Shown: positions 44,533 to 53,866, counted from the stretch's first letter. The stretch: 64,000 nucleotides of DNA from a bacterium (GCA_021780905.1 JAJXXW010000028.1:1-64000), one strand, 5' to 3'. Made by a program: numbers and translations. Notes: a model not told the origin generated them from the letters alone.

Positions 44533-45220
44533 GTTTTTGCGCGAACGTTCAACGCAGACAGAGTATTTCGACACGCCGGGGCTTTCTCAAGCCCAGCGTG
44601 ATCTCGCCTATCGTGAACTCGACCGTTTGAACCGGTTTTTTCATTTCAGCCACACATTTGTCAGCCGCATCCCACGCTGGCTCGGCCGGAAACGGTGCGA
44701 GCGATTGCAGATTCTGGACGTAGGGGCGGGCACTGGTCTGTTGGGAAAACGGATGTCAGAGTGGGCAGCACGACGGGGTTGGAACTGGAGCTTTACAAAC
44801 CTGGATCTCAATCCCCGCCCGCTGGGAAATGAATTGTCCGCAAAATTTGTTGCAGGCTCGGCACTGCAACTGCCGTTCGCCGAGGCCAGCTTCGATCTCG
44901 TCATCGCCTCACAGATGACCCATCACCTGACGGACAAGGAAATCGTTCAGCACTGGCGGGAGGCGTGGCGCGTGACGCGCGACGGGATTTTTATCTGTGA
45001 CTTACATCGCAATGCCGGCTTTTACGGAATGTTGCGGTTGATGATGCGGTTGATCCGCACGGATGAACAGGTGCGGAAAGATGGTTTGATTTCTATCGAG
45101 CGCGGCTTTCGTTGTCCGGAATGGCGCGAACTGGCCGCGCACGCGGGGATTCCCAGGGCAGAGGTCTCGCTGTATTACGGCACGCGGATTGTGCTGCAGG
45201 CGCGCAAGGCCGCGCGTTGA
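44531..45220 (+). CDS. SAM-dependent methyltransferase of polyketide/polyene type
   Basis: 229 aa from the ATG at 44531. The start 'MFLRERSTQTEYFDTPGLS' is the typical leader (R-R-S-T-x-x-E-x-x-D) of class I methyltransferases found in type III PKS and aryl-polyene clusters. SAM motif I 'LQILDVGAGTGLLGKRM', then 'FDLVIASQMTHHLTDKEIV'. Probably O- or C-methylates the aromatic head group. Overlaps the GT2 gene tail-to-tail by 46 bp. Confidence 0.82.
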   Translation: MFLRERSTQTEYFDTPGLSQAQRDLAYRELDRLNRFFHFSHTFVSRIPRWLGRKRCERLQILDVGAGTGLLGKRMSEWAARRGWNWSFTNLDLNPRPLGNELSAKFVAGSALQLPFAEASFDLVIASQMTHHLTDKEIVQHWREAWRVTRDGIFICDLHRNAGFYGMLRLMMRLIRTDEQVRKDGLISIERGFRCPEWRELAAHAGIPRAEVSLYYGTRIVLQARKAAR

Positions 45221-45891
45221 GTCAGCCGCCAGCGCAGCCAGCGGAATGTGTCTGTGAGCGGGTTGATCTTGCTGGCCTCGCGCTCATAAATGCAACGGAC
45301 GGGAACGAATTCCACTTTTTCCCCCGCCGCCAGGAAGGACGTGAGCATCGCGGATTCGATCTCGAAACGATTTCCGTGCAACGACAGGGCCAGCAAGGTA
45401 TCGAGCCGGGCCAGCCGGAAGCCGCACTGTGAATCCGGCAGCTCCGCGCCGGTCAGATGGGAGATGCGCCGGGACATCCAACGATTCACCCAGCGCCGAA
45501 TGACCGGCATGGCTTCCGGGTTTTGCATTCGGTTGCCAACGATTAGCGCGGCTCCGCTTTGTTCCGCCTGTTTGAAAAAGTTCGGAATTTCCTGCGCATC
45601 ATGCTGGCCATCGCCATCCAGCATCAAGGCCCAGTTGCAACCCAGCTGGCGGGCCTGTTGCCAGCCATGGCGCAGAGCGATGCCCTTGCCGGAATTTTTG
45701 GGAAGCGACAACACCATTGCACCGGATCGCCGGGCCGTTTCAACGGTCGCATCGGTGGAACCGTCGTCCACCACGATGACGGTGGCGAGATGTTGACGGG
45801 CTTTTTCAACCACGCGTCCGAGGTGCAGTGCCTCGTTGAAGCATGGGATGATGACCGCGCACCGTTGATTCCAGTCCATGCAGGGAATCAT
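45175..45891 (-). CDS. GT2-family glycosyltransferase (DPM-like)
   Basis: A 238-aa GT-A fold: 'CAVIIPCFNEALHLGRVV', 'TVIVVDDGSTDATVE', 'NSGKGIALRHGWQQA', the metal-binding 'LMLDGDGQHDAQEI' and 'ADLPDSQCGFR'-type acceptor loop (AELPDSQCGFRLARLD). No transmembrane helix. Glycosyltransferases of this kind occur in aryl-polyene loci and presumably glycosylate or help anchor the product. It overlaps the exported protein gene upstream by 4 bp (ATGA), so they are coupled. Confidence 0.85.
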   Translation of the reverse strand: MIPCMDWNQRCAVIIPCFNEALHLGRVVEKARQHLATVIVVDDGSTDATVETARRSGAMVLSLPKNSGKGIALRHGWQQARQLGCNWALMLDGDGQHDAQEIPNFFKQAEQSGAALIVGNRMQNPEAMPVIRRWVNRWMSRRISHLTGAELPDSQCGFRLARLDTLLALSLHGNRFEIESAMLTSFLAAGEKVEFVPVRCIYEREASKINPLTDTFRWLRWRLTQRAALRACSTIRVP

Positions 45892-46457
45892 TCCAAGCGG
45901 CTCGGGTGCAGGTCGGCCTTGAGAATGGACCCGTCCGTGGCGGAGATGTGAACGACACCGATGTCAGCCATGTCTTCCGGGTGTTTGAGTTTCGCCGCCC
46001 AGAGTTTGACTTTCCATTCCGGTCCGGTCGCACCATGACCGAGCTGGAGTTGCGTGGCCTTAAGGGCGAGTGATTTGACGAGCGGATGGTCCGTGGCGAT
46101 GGCCTGGGCCTTGTCAGAATCAATCTTCAATTTGTCGGCATCCAGTATTTTATCGTCGCCAGTGATCGGCTCCAGCAGGCGCAGCGGATGCGAAACATCC
46201 AACTTTTCGCCCGCGCCAAATTTCACCTCGACGGCTTTGAGCGTGGCATCGGGATCGTAATACACCACATACCAGATGTTCGGGGTGAGGCCACCGAGGG
46301 ATTTCTCCGAGCGGATTTGGACGACCTTGTCTTTGCTCTGCACGCCTACGTATTCATTCCCGCGTTTGACCAATTGGAAGGCGGTCAGATCTTTGGCGTC
46401 TGCCGTAGTGACGATGCAGACTGCCAGTAGCACGAAAGCGAAATATTTTATTTTCAT
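45888..46457 (-). CDS. Exported hypothetical protein
   Basis: 189 aa from the ATG at 46457, chosen because 'MKIKYFAFVLLAVCIVTTADA' is a clean signal peptide with an A-x-A site. The mature part is beta-rich ('YVGVQSKDKVVQIRSEKSLGG', 'WYVVYYDPDATLKAVEVKFG') and PepSY-like toward the end ('WKVKLWAA', 'VVHISATDGSILKADLHP'). Probably periplasmic. Divergent from the radical SAM gene, with 38 bp between start codons. Confidence 0.65.
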   Translation of the reverse strand: MKIKYFAFVLLAVCIVTTADAKDLTAFQLVKRGNEYVGVQSKDKVVQIRSEKSLGGLTPNIWYVVYYDPDATLKAVEVKFGAGEKLDVSHPLRLLEPITGDDKILDADKLKIDSDKAQAIATDHPLVKSLALKATQLQLGHGATGPEWKVKLWAAKLKHPEDMADIGVVHISATDGSILKADLHPSRLE

Positions 46458-46495
46458 AGTCTGGCCGCAATCTAGTCGCTGCCGGCCAAAGCGCA

Positions 46496-47590
46496 ATGGA
46501 TTTTTTTCAGCGCAGAAAATGCGTTGCACTGGACCCGGTCGCGATTTTTAATAGGGCTGTGCCGGATAAATATTATTTTCCAAGCGCCATTGATCTGGCT
46601 GTCCAAGGGACAAAACAGGCTGCGTTTCACGAACGGGCGACCGGCGTCACTCGCGGGAGATTCGGCACGTCGGTCTTTGTGCGTGCTGTGGTCGAGGTTT
46701 CCAACTTCTGCCGGGAGAACTGCACCTATTGCGGGATGCGGCGCGACAACCGCGCGTTGAAGCGTGTCCGCGCCCGGCACGAGTCGCTGGCGGAAATGCT
46801 CATCCAGCACCGGCCTGCCAGTGTCACGGACATCAACATCCAGGCCGGTGAAGATCCCGTGGCCGTGCGTGAAGTGGTGCTGCCGCTCATCCGCGCGCTC
46901 CGGCGTGAAACTTCCCTCGGCATCAGCGTTTGTCTCGGCACGTTGCCCACGGAATTATACGCGGAACTGCAATCCGCCGGTGCCAGCATCTACATCATCA
47001 AGTTCGAGATCGGCGGGGCCGCCCAATACGAACAGTTTGCCGCGCCCGGCACATTGGCTGAACGTCTGCGTCATGTTCGATTGCTTGCGGATGCCGGATG
47101 GAATGTCAGTTCCGGCTTCATCTCCGGCCTGCCCGGTCAGACCGTCGATGACCTGATACATAATTTCAAGATTGCCAGCGAGCTTCCCCTGAACGGTTGC
47201 AGCGTCAGTCCATTCATTCCCGGAAATGAGACGCCGCTTTCCGACGGCCAGCCGGGACGTTCGGATTGGACTTTGAATTCGATCGCCGCGCTCCGGCTGA
47301 TGCGGCCGGACTGGATCATTCCCGCCATCAGCGCGTTGAACCTCATGGAGTCGGACGGTTATCGTCATGGCTTGCGCGCGGGCGCGAACTTGGTGACGAT
47401 GAACCTGACCCCGGAAGAAGTGCGTGGCGATTATGTCATTTACAAACGCGACCGGTTCATCATGACCGAGGAACGTGTTCTGGACGCCATCGCCGCCGAG
47501 GGTTTGCAGCCATCCGTCGGCGGACTGGCGGAACACTATCGCCATCAGGCCGAGCGGCAGCCACAACCCCGGACCGCCCTGCCGGTTTAA
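46496..47590 (+). CDS. Radical SAM enzyme, HydE/BioB/PylB-like
   Basis: A 364-aa protein. The cluster motif is C72-x3-C76-x2-C79 in 'SNFCRENCTYCGMRRDN', very close to the HydE form. 'INIQAGEDP' follows, then 'GLPGQTVDDLI', 'SPFIPGNETPL' and the BATS-like end 'GANLVTMNLTPEEVRGDY'. It binds a [4Fe-4S] cluster and SAM. HydE itself matures [FeFe]-hydrogenase, but no hydF, hydG or hydrogenase gene is in the window. Here it is the first gene of an operon with KS, CLF, KR and ACP, 6 bp before the KS. A role in making or modifying the polyketide/starter is the simplest reading; the reaction is unknown. Confidence 0.85.
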   Translation: MDFFQRRKCVALDPVAIFNRAVPDKYYFPSAIDLAVQGTKQAAFHERATGVTRGRFGTSVFVRAVVEVSNFCRENCTYCGMRRDNRALKRVRARHESLAEMLIQHRPASVTDINIQAGEDPVAVREVVLPLIRALRRETSLGISVCLGTLPTELYAELQSAGASIYIIKFEIGGAAQYEQFAAPGTLAERLRHVRLLADAGWNVSSGFISGLPGQTVDDLIHNFKIASELPLNGCSVSPFIPGNETPLSDGQPGRSDWTLNSIAALRLMRPDWIIPAISALNLMESDGYRHGLRAGANLVTMNLTPEEVRGDYVIYKRDRFIMTEERVLDAIAAEGLQPSVGGLAEHYRHQAERQPQPRTALPV

Positions 47591-47596
47591 TATTTT

Positions 47597-48838
47597 GTGC
47601 TCTTTCCGCTCACAAAAAAAACCGAAAGCGCCAACCGCGTTGTGGTGACCGGCGCTGGTGTCATCACCGCGCTCGGCGCGGGGTGGGAGATCAACGCCGC
47701 CGGTTTCCGCGCGGGCCGGAACGCCTTTCGACCCGTAACGCTGTTCGACGCTTCCCATCAACGCGCCAAGATCGCGGCGGAGATCGACTTGCCCGGAGAA
47801 TTTCCCGCCACGCGGCTGCCGACAAAATATTATCGCCGGCTCGATCGCGCGGCGCGGATGTTGTTGCTGGCTGCGCACGAAGCATGGACGCAAAGCGGCT
47901 GGCAAGGCAGCGAAAATCTGCCGGTGGTTTTGGGAACGACCAGCGGAGAGATGTCGCTCGGTCAGGCTTACCTGCGTCAGGCCATCAACTCACCGCGGCA
48001 ATTTCACCGGCAGGCCACGCGCGTGGCTTACTATCAGATGCAGCGCCAGGCACTGGATTTGTGCGAGGCATTCGGTTTTAACGGGCCGGTCACCATCATC
48101 TCCAACGCCTGTGCCTCCGGGTCCAACGCCATCGGCCACGCATGGGAATTGTTGCGCGATGGCCGTGCGGAAAGAGTGTTGACGGGTGGCTACGACGCCT
48201 TGTGCCAGCTCACCTTTGCGGGTTTCGATTCGTTGCAAGCGCTCGCGCCCACGGCCTGCCGGCCATTCGACGCGACGCGCAACGGGCTGACGCTTGGCGA
48301 AGGGGCGGCAGTTTTTACTTTGGAAACCCTTGCCGGTGCGCAGAAACGCGCCGCGCCGATCCTTGGAGAGATCATCGGCTACGGTGCGACCACCGATGTG
48401 CATCATCTCACCCAGCCGCATCCCGAAGGCGATGCCGCCCTCGCGGCGATGAACGCCGCCTGCGCCGCGGCCGGCATCACGGCCGCCCAAGTGGACTACG
48501 TGAATGCCCACGGCACGGCCACGCCGCAGAATGACGCCACCGAAGCCGTCGCTATCAACCGTTGGGCCGGCGAACATGCCCGGAATATTTCTGTGAGTTC
48601 CACCAAGGCGTGCATCGGGCATCTGCTCGGTGCGGCGGGTGCAGTCGAGGCGGCGGTTTGCCTGATGGCATTGCGCGGACAATGGCTGCCGCCGGAAGTT
48701 TTGCTTGAACAGGTGGATCCCGTGTGTCGTTTCTCTATCGTGCGCCAGCCCACGGACAAAAAAATCAAGATCGCGCTGTCGAACTCCTTCGGCTTCGGCG
48801 GTGCCAATGCCTCGCTCATCTTCCGGAGGTGGGCGTGA
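47597..48838 (+). CDS. Beta-ketoacyl-ACP synthase (KS, FabF type)
   Basis: A 413-aa protein with a GTG start. All catalytic residues are in place: Cys172 in 'SNACASGSNAIGHA', His305 in 'VNAHGTATPQND', Lys337 and His342 in 'KACIGHLLGAAG'. 'NSFGFGGANAS' ends the fold. It performs decarboxylative condensation of malonyl-ACP onto the growing chain. It is followed by a degenerate partner in a 4-bp overlap, so the pair is a KS-CLF heterodimer as in type II PKS and aryl-polyene synthases. Confidence 0.92.
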   Translation: MLFPLTKKTESANRVVVTGAGVITALGAGWEINAAGFRAGRNAFRPVTLFDASHQRAKIAAEIDLPGEFPATRLPTKYYRRLDRAARMLLLAAHEAWTQSGWQGSENLPVVLGTTSGEMSLGQAYLRQAINSPRQFHRQATRVAYYQMQRQALDLCEAFGFNGPVTIISNACASGSNAIGHAWELLRDGRAERVLTGGYDALCQLTFAGFDSLQALAPTACRPFDATRNGLTLGEGAAVFTLETLAGAQKRAAPILGEIIGYGATTDVHHLTQPHPEGDAALAAMNAACAAAGITAAQVDYVNAHGTATPQNDATEAVAINRWAGEHARNISVSSTKACIGHLLGAAGAVEAAVCLMALRGQWLPPEVLLEQVDPVCRFSIVRQPTDKKIKIALSNSFGFGGANASLIFRRWA

Positions 48839-49833
48839 GCCGGATTTTCATCCATGGCACTGGTGCGGTTTCCCCGGCGGGTTGGGGCGTCGCGGCTTTA
48901 TGCGAGGCTGTGAAGCAGGGCGTGCCGTTGCCGTGTCAGGATGTCCAACGTCCGGGTTGGGATGAACTGCTGGCTGTGCGTCTGGTTCCGGCACCGGCAG
49001 TCCGGTCGGCATTTCTCGCGCATCCCCGGCTGCGCCGGGCCGGGGCGATGGCGCAACACACTGTTGGCGCGGTGCTGGAGGCGCTGGGTGACGATGTGGC
49101 TCGTGTGCAATCCGGCGAACTGCGCTTAGGTATCATCGTGTGCATGATGGCCGGTGGCGTGACCTATTCGCGGCGGTTTTACGAGGAAGTGATGAAGGCA
49201 CCGGAAACGGCCAGTCCGTTAATTTTTCCCGAGACGGTCTTCAATGCGCCAGCCAGCCATGTCGGTGCGTATCTCGGCTCCAAGACGATCAATTACACGC
49301 TCGTGGGCGACAACGGAACGGTTCTGCAAGGTCTTGCGCTTGGCGCCGGCTGGCTGGACAGCGGCCGGGCCGATGCCTGTGTGGTGATCGGCACCGAGGA
49401 AGTGGACTGGGTGGTGGCCGATGCCTTGAGATTGTTCCAGCCGCGCACAATTTACAGCGGTGGTGCTGGCGCGGTGTATTTGAAGAAGGCGGTTTCCGAC
49501 GTGGAGCTAAAGGCCGTCACGGATTCGTTTGTTTTCACCCGCCAGCAGGATTGCGTTGTGGCAGCGCGACTGGTGCGGGCGCAATTGCCGTCTGGATCTG
49601 CCGGGGAATTATTGTGTGATTGCGGCAGCCGCTTCGCGGATTGGACTGGCTGGCCAGGACAACGACTGACTTTAAAGCCAGTTCTCGGTGAAGCCTTTGA
49701 CGCCTCGGCCGCATGGCAATGTGTGGTGGCTGCCCACACATTGCACGCAAAGGAATTTTCAGCGGCGAACATCAGTGTGGCCGGCGTAAACCAGCAGGCG
49801 ATCGGCGCGCGGTTTGCCAGAAACGATTTATGA
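48835..49833 (+). CDS. Chain-length-factor-like ketosynthase partner
   Basis: 332 aa from GTG at 48835, behind GGAGG at about 48824. Thiolase fold, but by spacing to the conserved GRA the nucleophile Cys is replaced by Asn160 ('VGDNGTVLQG'). The HGT and KxxxGH motifs of active KS are gone. It is shorter than the KS (332 vs 413), lacking much of the C-terminal half. Such inactive partners set chain length. The frame extends upstream to 48724 inside the KS gene, but the overlap start fits better. Confidence 0.82.
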   Translation: MSRIFIHGTGAVSPAGWGVAALCEAVKQGVPLPCQDVQRPGWDELLAVRLVPAPAVRSAFLAHPRLRRAGAMAQHTVGAVLEALGDDVARVQSGELRLGIIVCMMAGGVTYSRRFYEEVMKAPETASPLIFPETVFNAPASHVGAYLGSKTINYTLVGDNGTVLQGLALGAGWLDSGRADACVVIGTEEVDWVVADALRLFQPRTIYSGGAGAVYLKKAVSDVELKAVTDSFVFTRQQDCVVAARLVRAQLPSGSAGELLCDCGSRFADWTGWPGQRLTLKPVLGEAFDASAAWQCVVAAHTLHAKEFSAANISVAGVNQQAIGARFARNDL

Positions 49834-50561
49834 GTCAACGGATCATTCTCATCACGGGCGCGAACGGCGCGCTGGGACAGGCGGTGGCCCGGGCATTTTT
49901 GGATGAATCGCCTGGCAACCACGTGTGGCTTGGAGTCCATCAGCGGCGCGATCGGGCGGATGCGCTCGCTGCCGCAGAGGCCGGACGCTGCCGGGTCGTG
50001 TCGTTGAACGTGGCCGAGGCCGCCTCGTGGAAAAACGCCGTGGCCGAAATCCTTTCCGCGCATGATCGTCTGGATGCGCTCGTGAACAACGCCGGCACGC
50101 ATGACGACGTCCTGCTCGCCCAGATGAAGCCGGAGTCGTGGCATGGGGTTCTCTCCGTGAATCTAGACGGGGTTTTTCATGGCTGTCAGACCGTGTTGCC
50201 GACGATGATTTCCCAACACCATGGGCGAATCATCAACATTTCGTCCTTGAGCGCCATCTACGCGCCGGCCGGGCAGACGAACTACGCTGCCGCAAAGGCG
50301 GGCGTAGTGGCGCTGACGCAATCGCTGGCGAAGGAGGTCGCGCGGCTGGGCATCACAGTCAACGCCGTGTGCCCCGGCTATCTTGAGACCGAGATGCTGG
50401 ATAAAATGGATTCGGCCACCCGTCAACGAGTGATGATGCAGGTGCCCATGCGCCGTTTTGGGAAGCCGGCGGAAGTTGCCGAAGCAGTTAGATTTCTGGC
50501 TTGCCCCGGTGCAAGTTACATCACAGGCTCTGTGCTAAAAATTGACGGCGGAATTTTTTAA
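49830..50561 (+). CDS. 3-oxoacyl-ACP reductase (FabG-like ketoreductase)
   Basis: 243 aa from the ATG at 49830 in an ATGA overlap; the frame opens earlier at 49713 within the CLF gene. Classical SDR: 'ITGANGALGQAVARAF', 'NNAGTHDDVLLAQM', Ser in 'IINISSLSAI' and YxxxK in 'NYAAAKAGVVAL', plus 'VNAVCPGYLETEML'. It reduces the 3-keto group on ACP before dehydration by the FabZ-like enzyme at 39599. Confidence 0.9.
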   Translation: MSQRIILITGANGALGQAVARAFLDESPGNHVWLGVHQRRDRADALAAAEAGRCRVVSLNVAEAASWKNAVAEILSAHDRLDALVNNAGTHDDVLLAQMKPESWHGVLSVNLDGVFHGCQTVLPTMISQHHGRIINISSLSAIYAPAGQTNYAAAKAGVVALTQSLAKEVARLGITVNAVCPGYLETEMLDKMDSATRQRVMMQVPMRRFGKPAEVAEAVRFLACPGASYITGSVLKIDGGIF

Positions 50562-50564
50562 GCA

Positions 50565-50819
50565 ATGAGCGATTCAATACAACTCAAAAGCGAGATCAAA
50601 CGCATGTTGGTGGAGAACCTGATGCTGCAGATCAGCGCGGAAGAAATCGGCGACGACCAGCCGCTGTTTGGGCCAGACAGTCTCGGCTTGGACTCCGTGG
50701 ATGCATTGCAGCTGGTGGTGGCTTTGGAAAAAAATTTCGGTTTGAAGCTCTCTGATCCAGAAGTGGCCCGCGGAGTTTTGCGAAACGTAAACTCCATTGC
50801 TGCAGCCTTGCAATCCTAA
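50565..50819 (+). CDS. Acyl carrier protein
   Basis: An 84-aa, acidic four-helix protein. The phosphopantetheine attachment Ser44 is in 'SLGLDSVDALQLVVALE'. It starts 3 bp after the ketoreductase stop. It would carry the growing chain for the KS/CLF, KR and dehydratase of this locus. The dedicated position and GLDS (rather than LGADSLD) motif argue against it being the housekeeping AcpP. Confidence 0.92.
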   Translation: MSDSIQLKSEIKRMLVENLMLQISAEEIGDDQPLFGPDSLGLDSVDALQLVVALEKNFGLKLSDPEVARGVLRNVNSIAAALQS

Positions 50820-51813
50820 ACCAGCACCTTTCGGTGTGCGGCGTGATTCGAAGTTTTGGACCAGTTAAATCGGAATACTCCATGCCATTAGGCTGACTCG
50901 GAAGTTTACATGTCCATATGCCGTCCGAGGTGTGGCACGGGTGCTCAGCGCGCGCGAGCGTAACTCGCGTGAACTGCTGTTGATATTGGTGACAACCGAT
51001 TCTCACCCTATTGATGACCCGCTGGGCTCAGTAGAACGAAAGTTCGCGCTCTGCAAGCTCGCTGATCATAAGGTAAATACAAACGCGCTAGTGGCCCGCG
51101 GAAATGGTGCCACTCCGGAAGGAGCTTCGCTCGCAGGCCGGCATGCAGCTCGTGACAGTTGCTCGGCAGTGCGCCTCGCACCTGTCACTATGGCTTCTTC
51201 TCTGCCGCCGTGCTGGCACTTCGCTTCGGATACCGCTCCGCCTGCGCAGGGTGTCTCGGACAAAAGCTTTTGCGTATTGCGCCAGTTCCGCTGTGCGATC
51301 CTGGCGTTTCGGCATCATCTTCTGCAAAAACTGGTCGCGGGTGACGGGGTATTCCCCGGTTGGCAAAAAGGGATCTTCGACAGAATCTGAACCACTCCGG
51401 GTTTTATCCCAAACCCATTGACTGTTTTGCATCCCCACTTCGTCAACAAAATCGGCGAGAAAGATCCTTTTCCGGGCCGCCAGTCATAGACTCATGGCTA
51501 TTTCCGCAAGACGGTCATGATTTTCGTTCGAGATTCGCGCCAAAGTGGCAGTGATCAAGGCAATCCATCCGGCAACACGCCTCTGTCAAAAGCTGAAAAT
51601 CCTCATGCGAAGCTTTCGAGCACACCTTCGCAAACTCATTCTGCTATCACTGAAAAGACCGCCGGGAAAAGTTGCCATTAAATTTGCCTTTAAGCGGTTT
51701 TTGTGGCAACTATCTGCACTCCAGTTCACTCACCTGCACTTTGAAGAAATCCGCCAAAAATCAACACTCCCCTTTATCCATAGCCTTCTTTTTGATTTTC
51801 CAATGAAAAGAAG
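50820..51813. other. ~1 kb gap after the ACP gene
   Basis: Several open frames exist on both strands (for example 50932-51390 plus and 51088-51438 minus), but none shows a family motif, ribosome site or consistent composition. A small hairpin follows the ACP (CACCTTTCGGTG near 50824), without a T-run. Possibly decayed DNA. No RNA gene seen before the tRNA. Confidence 0.35.
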
Positions 51814-51889
51814 TGGTGGGTTGGCGGGGACTCGAACCCCGGACCAATGCCTTAAAAGGGCACTGCTCTACCAACTGAGCTACCAACCC
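51814..51889 (-). tRNA. tRNA-Lys (TTT)
   Basis: On the minus strand the acceptor GGGTTGG pairs with CCAACCC. The D-arm is GCTCAGTTGG, the anticodon stem GTGCC/GGCAT has loop CTTTTAA (anticodon TTT), and the T-arm carries GGTTCGAGTCC. Discriminator A and an encoded CCA (51814-51816). Confidence 0.93.
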
Positions 51890-52089
51890 ATCCGATTTTT
51901 ATTCGGCGTTGAAGACATCACCTTGCAACCTCATAGAACTTCAAATCATCGGCAGGTATTATACCTTGGCTTGCTTGAGGGGCAAGTCGTTTCACGGTGA
52001 CTCTTCACGCCGCCGTCCTTCCCATCACTTTCCCTTGCCGAAGAATACGGCCAGGGGCGTTGCTCGAAAACCATCTTTCCCCTCCGGAC

Positions 52090-53691
52090 TCAACTCCCGC
52101 GCCGCACCACGGAATCGCGCTGCGACCAGGCTGGGTTCGCCCCGGGGAAATCCAGATTGTAATTCAGTCCGCGGCTTTCGGGACGCTGCAAGGCGCAATG
52201 CACAATCAATTCGGCCACCATCGCGATGTTACGCAGTTCCAGCAAATCGGCGGTCACGATGAAATTCCAGTAATACTCCTGAATTTCCTGCTGCAAGTTC
52301 GCCAGCCGTTTTTGTGCGCGTTGCAGCCGCTTGTTCGTCCGCACGATGCCGACGTAATCCCACATCAGCCGCCGGATCTCGTCCCAGTTGTGCGCGACGA
52401 CGACCATTTCATCCGCGTTCGTCGCGCTGCCGGATTGCCACACCGGGATTTTGAAATCGGATTTCGGCAGCGGCGCGGAAAGAATCTTTTCCGCCGCCCG
52501 ATGCGCGCAGACGAGCGCCTCCAGCAGCGAATTGCTCGCCAGCCGGTTCGCGCCGTGCAGGCCGGTGCAGGCGACTTCGCCGACGGCGAACAGCCCGGCG
52601 ATGTCCGTCCCGCCGTCCAGGTTCGTCACCACGCCGCCGCACTGGTAATGCGCCGCCGGCACCACGGGAATCGGCTCGCGCGTGATGTCAATGCCGTAGC
52701 GCAGGCACGTCTGGTGGATGTTCGGAAACCGCTCGATGATGAATTTCGCCGACTTGTGCGTGATGTCCAGATGCACGCAGTCCGCGCCGGTCTTTTTCAT
52801 CTCGCTGTCAATCGCGCGGGCCACGATGTCGCGCGGAGCGAGTGATTTCAGCGGATGCACGGCGTCCATGAATTCCCGACCGTCGAGCGTTTTCAAAATG
52901 CCGCCTTCACCGCGCACGGCTTCGCTGATGAGAAATGATTTCGCCTTCGGATGGTAAAGGCACGTCGGATGAAACTGGACGAACTCCATGTTCGCGATGC
53001 TCGCGCCAGCGCGAAACGCCATCGCCACGCCGTCGCCGGTCGCGATGTCGGGATTCGTCGTGTAGAGATAAACCTTGCCGCAACCGCCCGTCGCCAGCAC
53101 CGTCACCGGCGCGGCGAACGTCCAGACGCGGTTGCCCTTTTTGTCGAAAACGTAAGCACCAAGACAGCGGTTCTCGCCGACGTAGCCGAGCTTCTGGCTC
53201 GTGATCAAATCAATCGCGATGTGGTTCTCAAAAATCTCGATGTTCGGCTGACGCGAAATGGCGTCGAGCAGCGCGCGCTCGATTTCGCGGCCGGTCACGT
53301 CCTTCGCGTGCAGAATCCGGCGCTCGGAATGACCGCCTTCGCGGCCGAGGTCGAGCTGTTTGCCGCCGTCTTTGCTGGGCGCGGCACTTTCGGAAAATTT
53401 CATCCCGAGCGCGATCAGCTCCGCGATGCGCGCCGGTCCTTCCCCGACAATCGTGCGCACGACGCTTTCCTTGCACAGCCCCGCGCCCGCCGTGAGCGTA
53501 TCTTGAACGTGCGACTCGAAGGAATCCGTCTTGCTCGTGACCGACGCGATGCCGCCCTGCGCGTAGTTGGTGTTCGACTCTGCGCGGTCTTTTTTGGTGA
53601 CGATGGCCACGCGCCCGCGCGGCGCGACCTTGAGCGCGAACGTCAGTCCAGCGATGCCGCTGCCGAGAATGAGAAAATCAAAATGTTTCAC
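52090..53691 (-). CDS. nadB: L-aspartate oxidase
   Basis: A 533-aa protein of the fumarate reductase/succinate dehydrogenase flavoprotein fold: FAD motif '[19 protein letters not shown]', '[10 protein letters not shown]', '[19 protein letters not shown]'-like (RRILHAKD), '[24 protein letters not shown]', '[16 protein letters not shown]', '[24 protein letters not shown]', '[13 protein letters not shown]'. It oxidises L-aspartate to iminoaspartate, first step of de novo NAD synthesis. nadA and nadC are not in the window. Confidence 0.93.
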   Translation of the reverse strand: MKHFDFLILGSGIAGLTFALKVAPRGRVAIVTKKDRAESNTNYAQGGIASVTSKTDSFESHVQDTLTAGAGLCKESVVRTIVGEGPARIAELIALGMKFSESAAPSKDGGKQLDLGREGGHSERRILHAKDVTGREIERALLDAISRQPNIEIFENHIAIDLITSQKLGYVGENRCLGAYVFDKKGNRVWTFAAPVTVLATGGCGKVYLYTTNPDIATGDGVAMAFRAGASIANMEFVQFHPTCLYHPKAKSFLISEAVRGEGGILKTLDGREFMDAVHPLKSLAPRDIVARAIDSEMKKTGADCVHLDITHKSAKFIIERFPNIHQTCLRYGIDITREPIPVVPAAHYQCGGVVTNLDGGTDIAGLFAVGEVACTGLHGANRLASNSLLEALVCAHRAAEKILSAPLPKSDFKIPVWQSGSATNADEMVVVAHNWDEIRRLMWDYVGIVRTNKRLQRAQKRLANLQQEIQEYYWNFIVTADLLELRNIAMVAELIVHCALQRPESRGLNYNLDFPGANPAWSQRDSVVRRGS

Positions 53692-53866
53692 CGGACAAAA
53701 GCATTAACGCAAAGACCCGGAAGGGCAAAGCCGCAAATGTTTTGAAGTTTCAAACTTTCCGTCCTGAATTGACAATTTGCATCTGCGGAACAGCGGCGGT
53801 AGCGGCCCACGTTGCAACTTCGGCCTTGTTTTTTGTCGCCACTTCTAGGCCACCCTCTCCGGGTCT

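Noticed and set aside
51545..52000. Plus-strand 151-codon frame containing GLAGTRTPDQCLKRALLYQLSYQPI-like text
   Set aside because: It is the antisense translation of the tRNA-Lys gene, a common annotation artefact.
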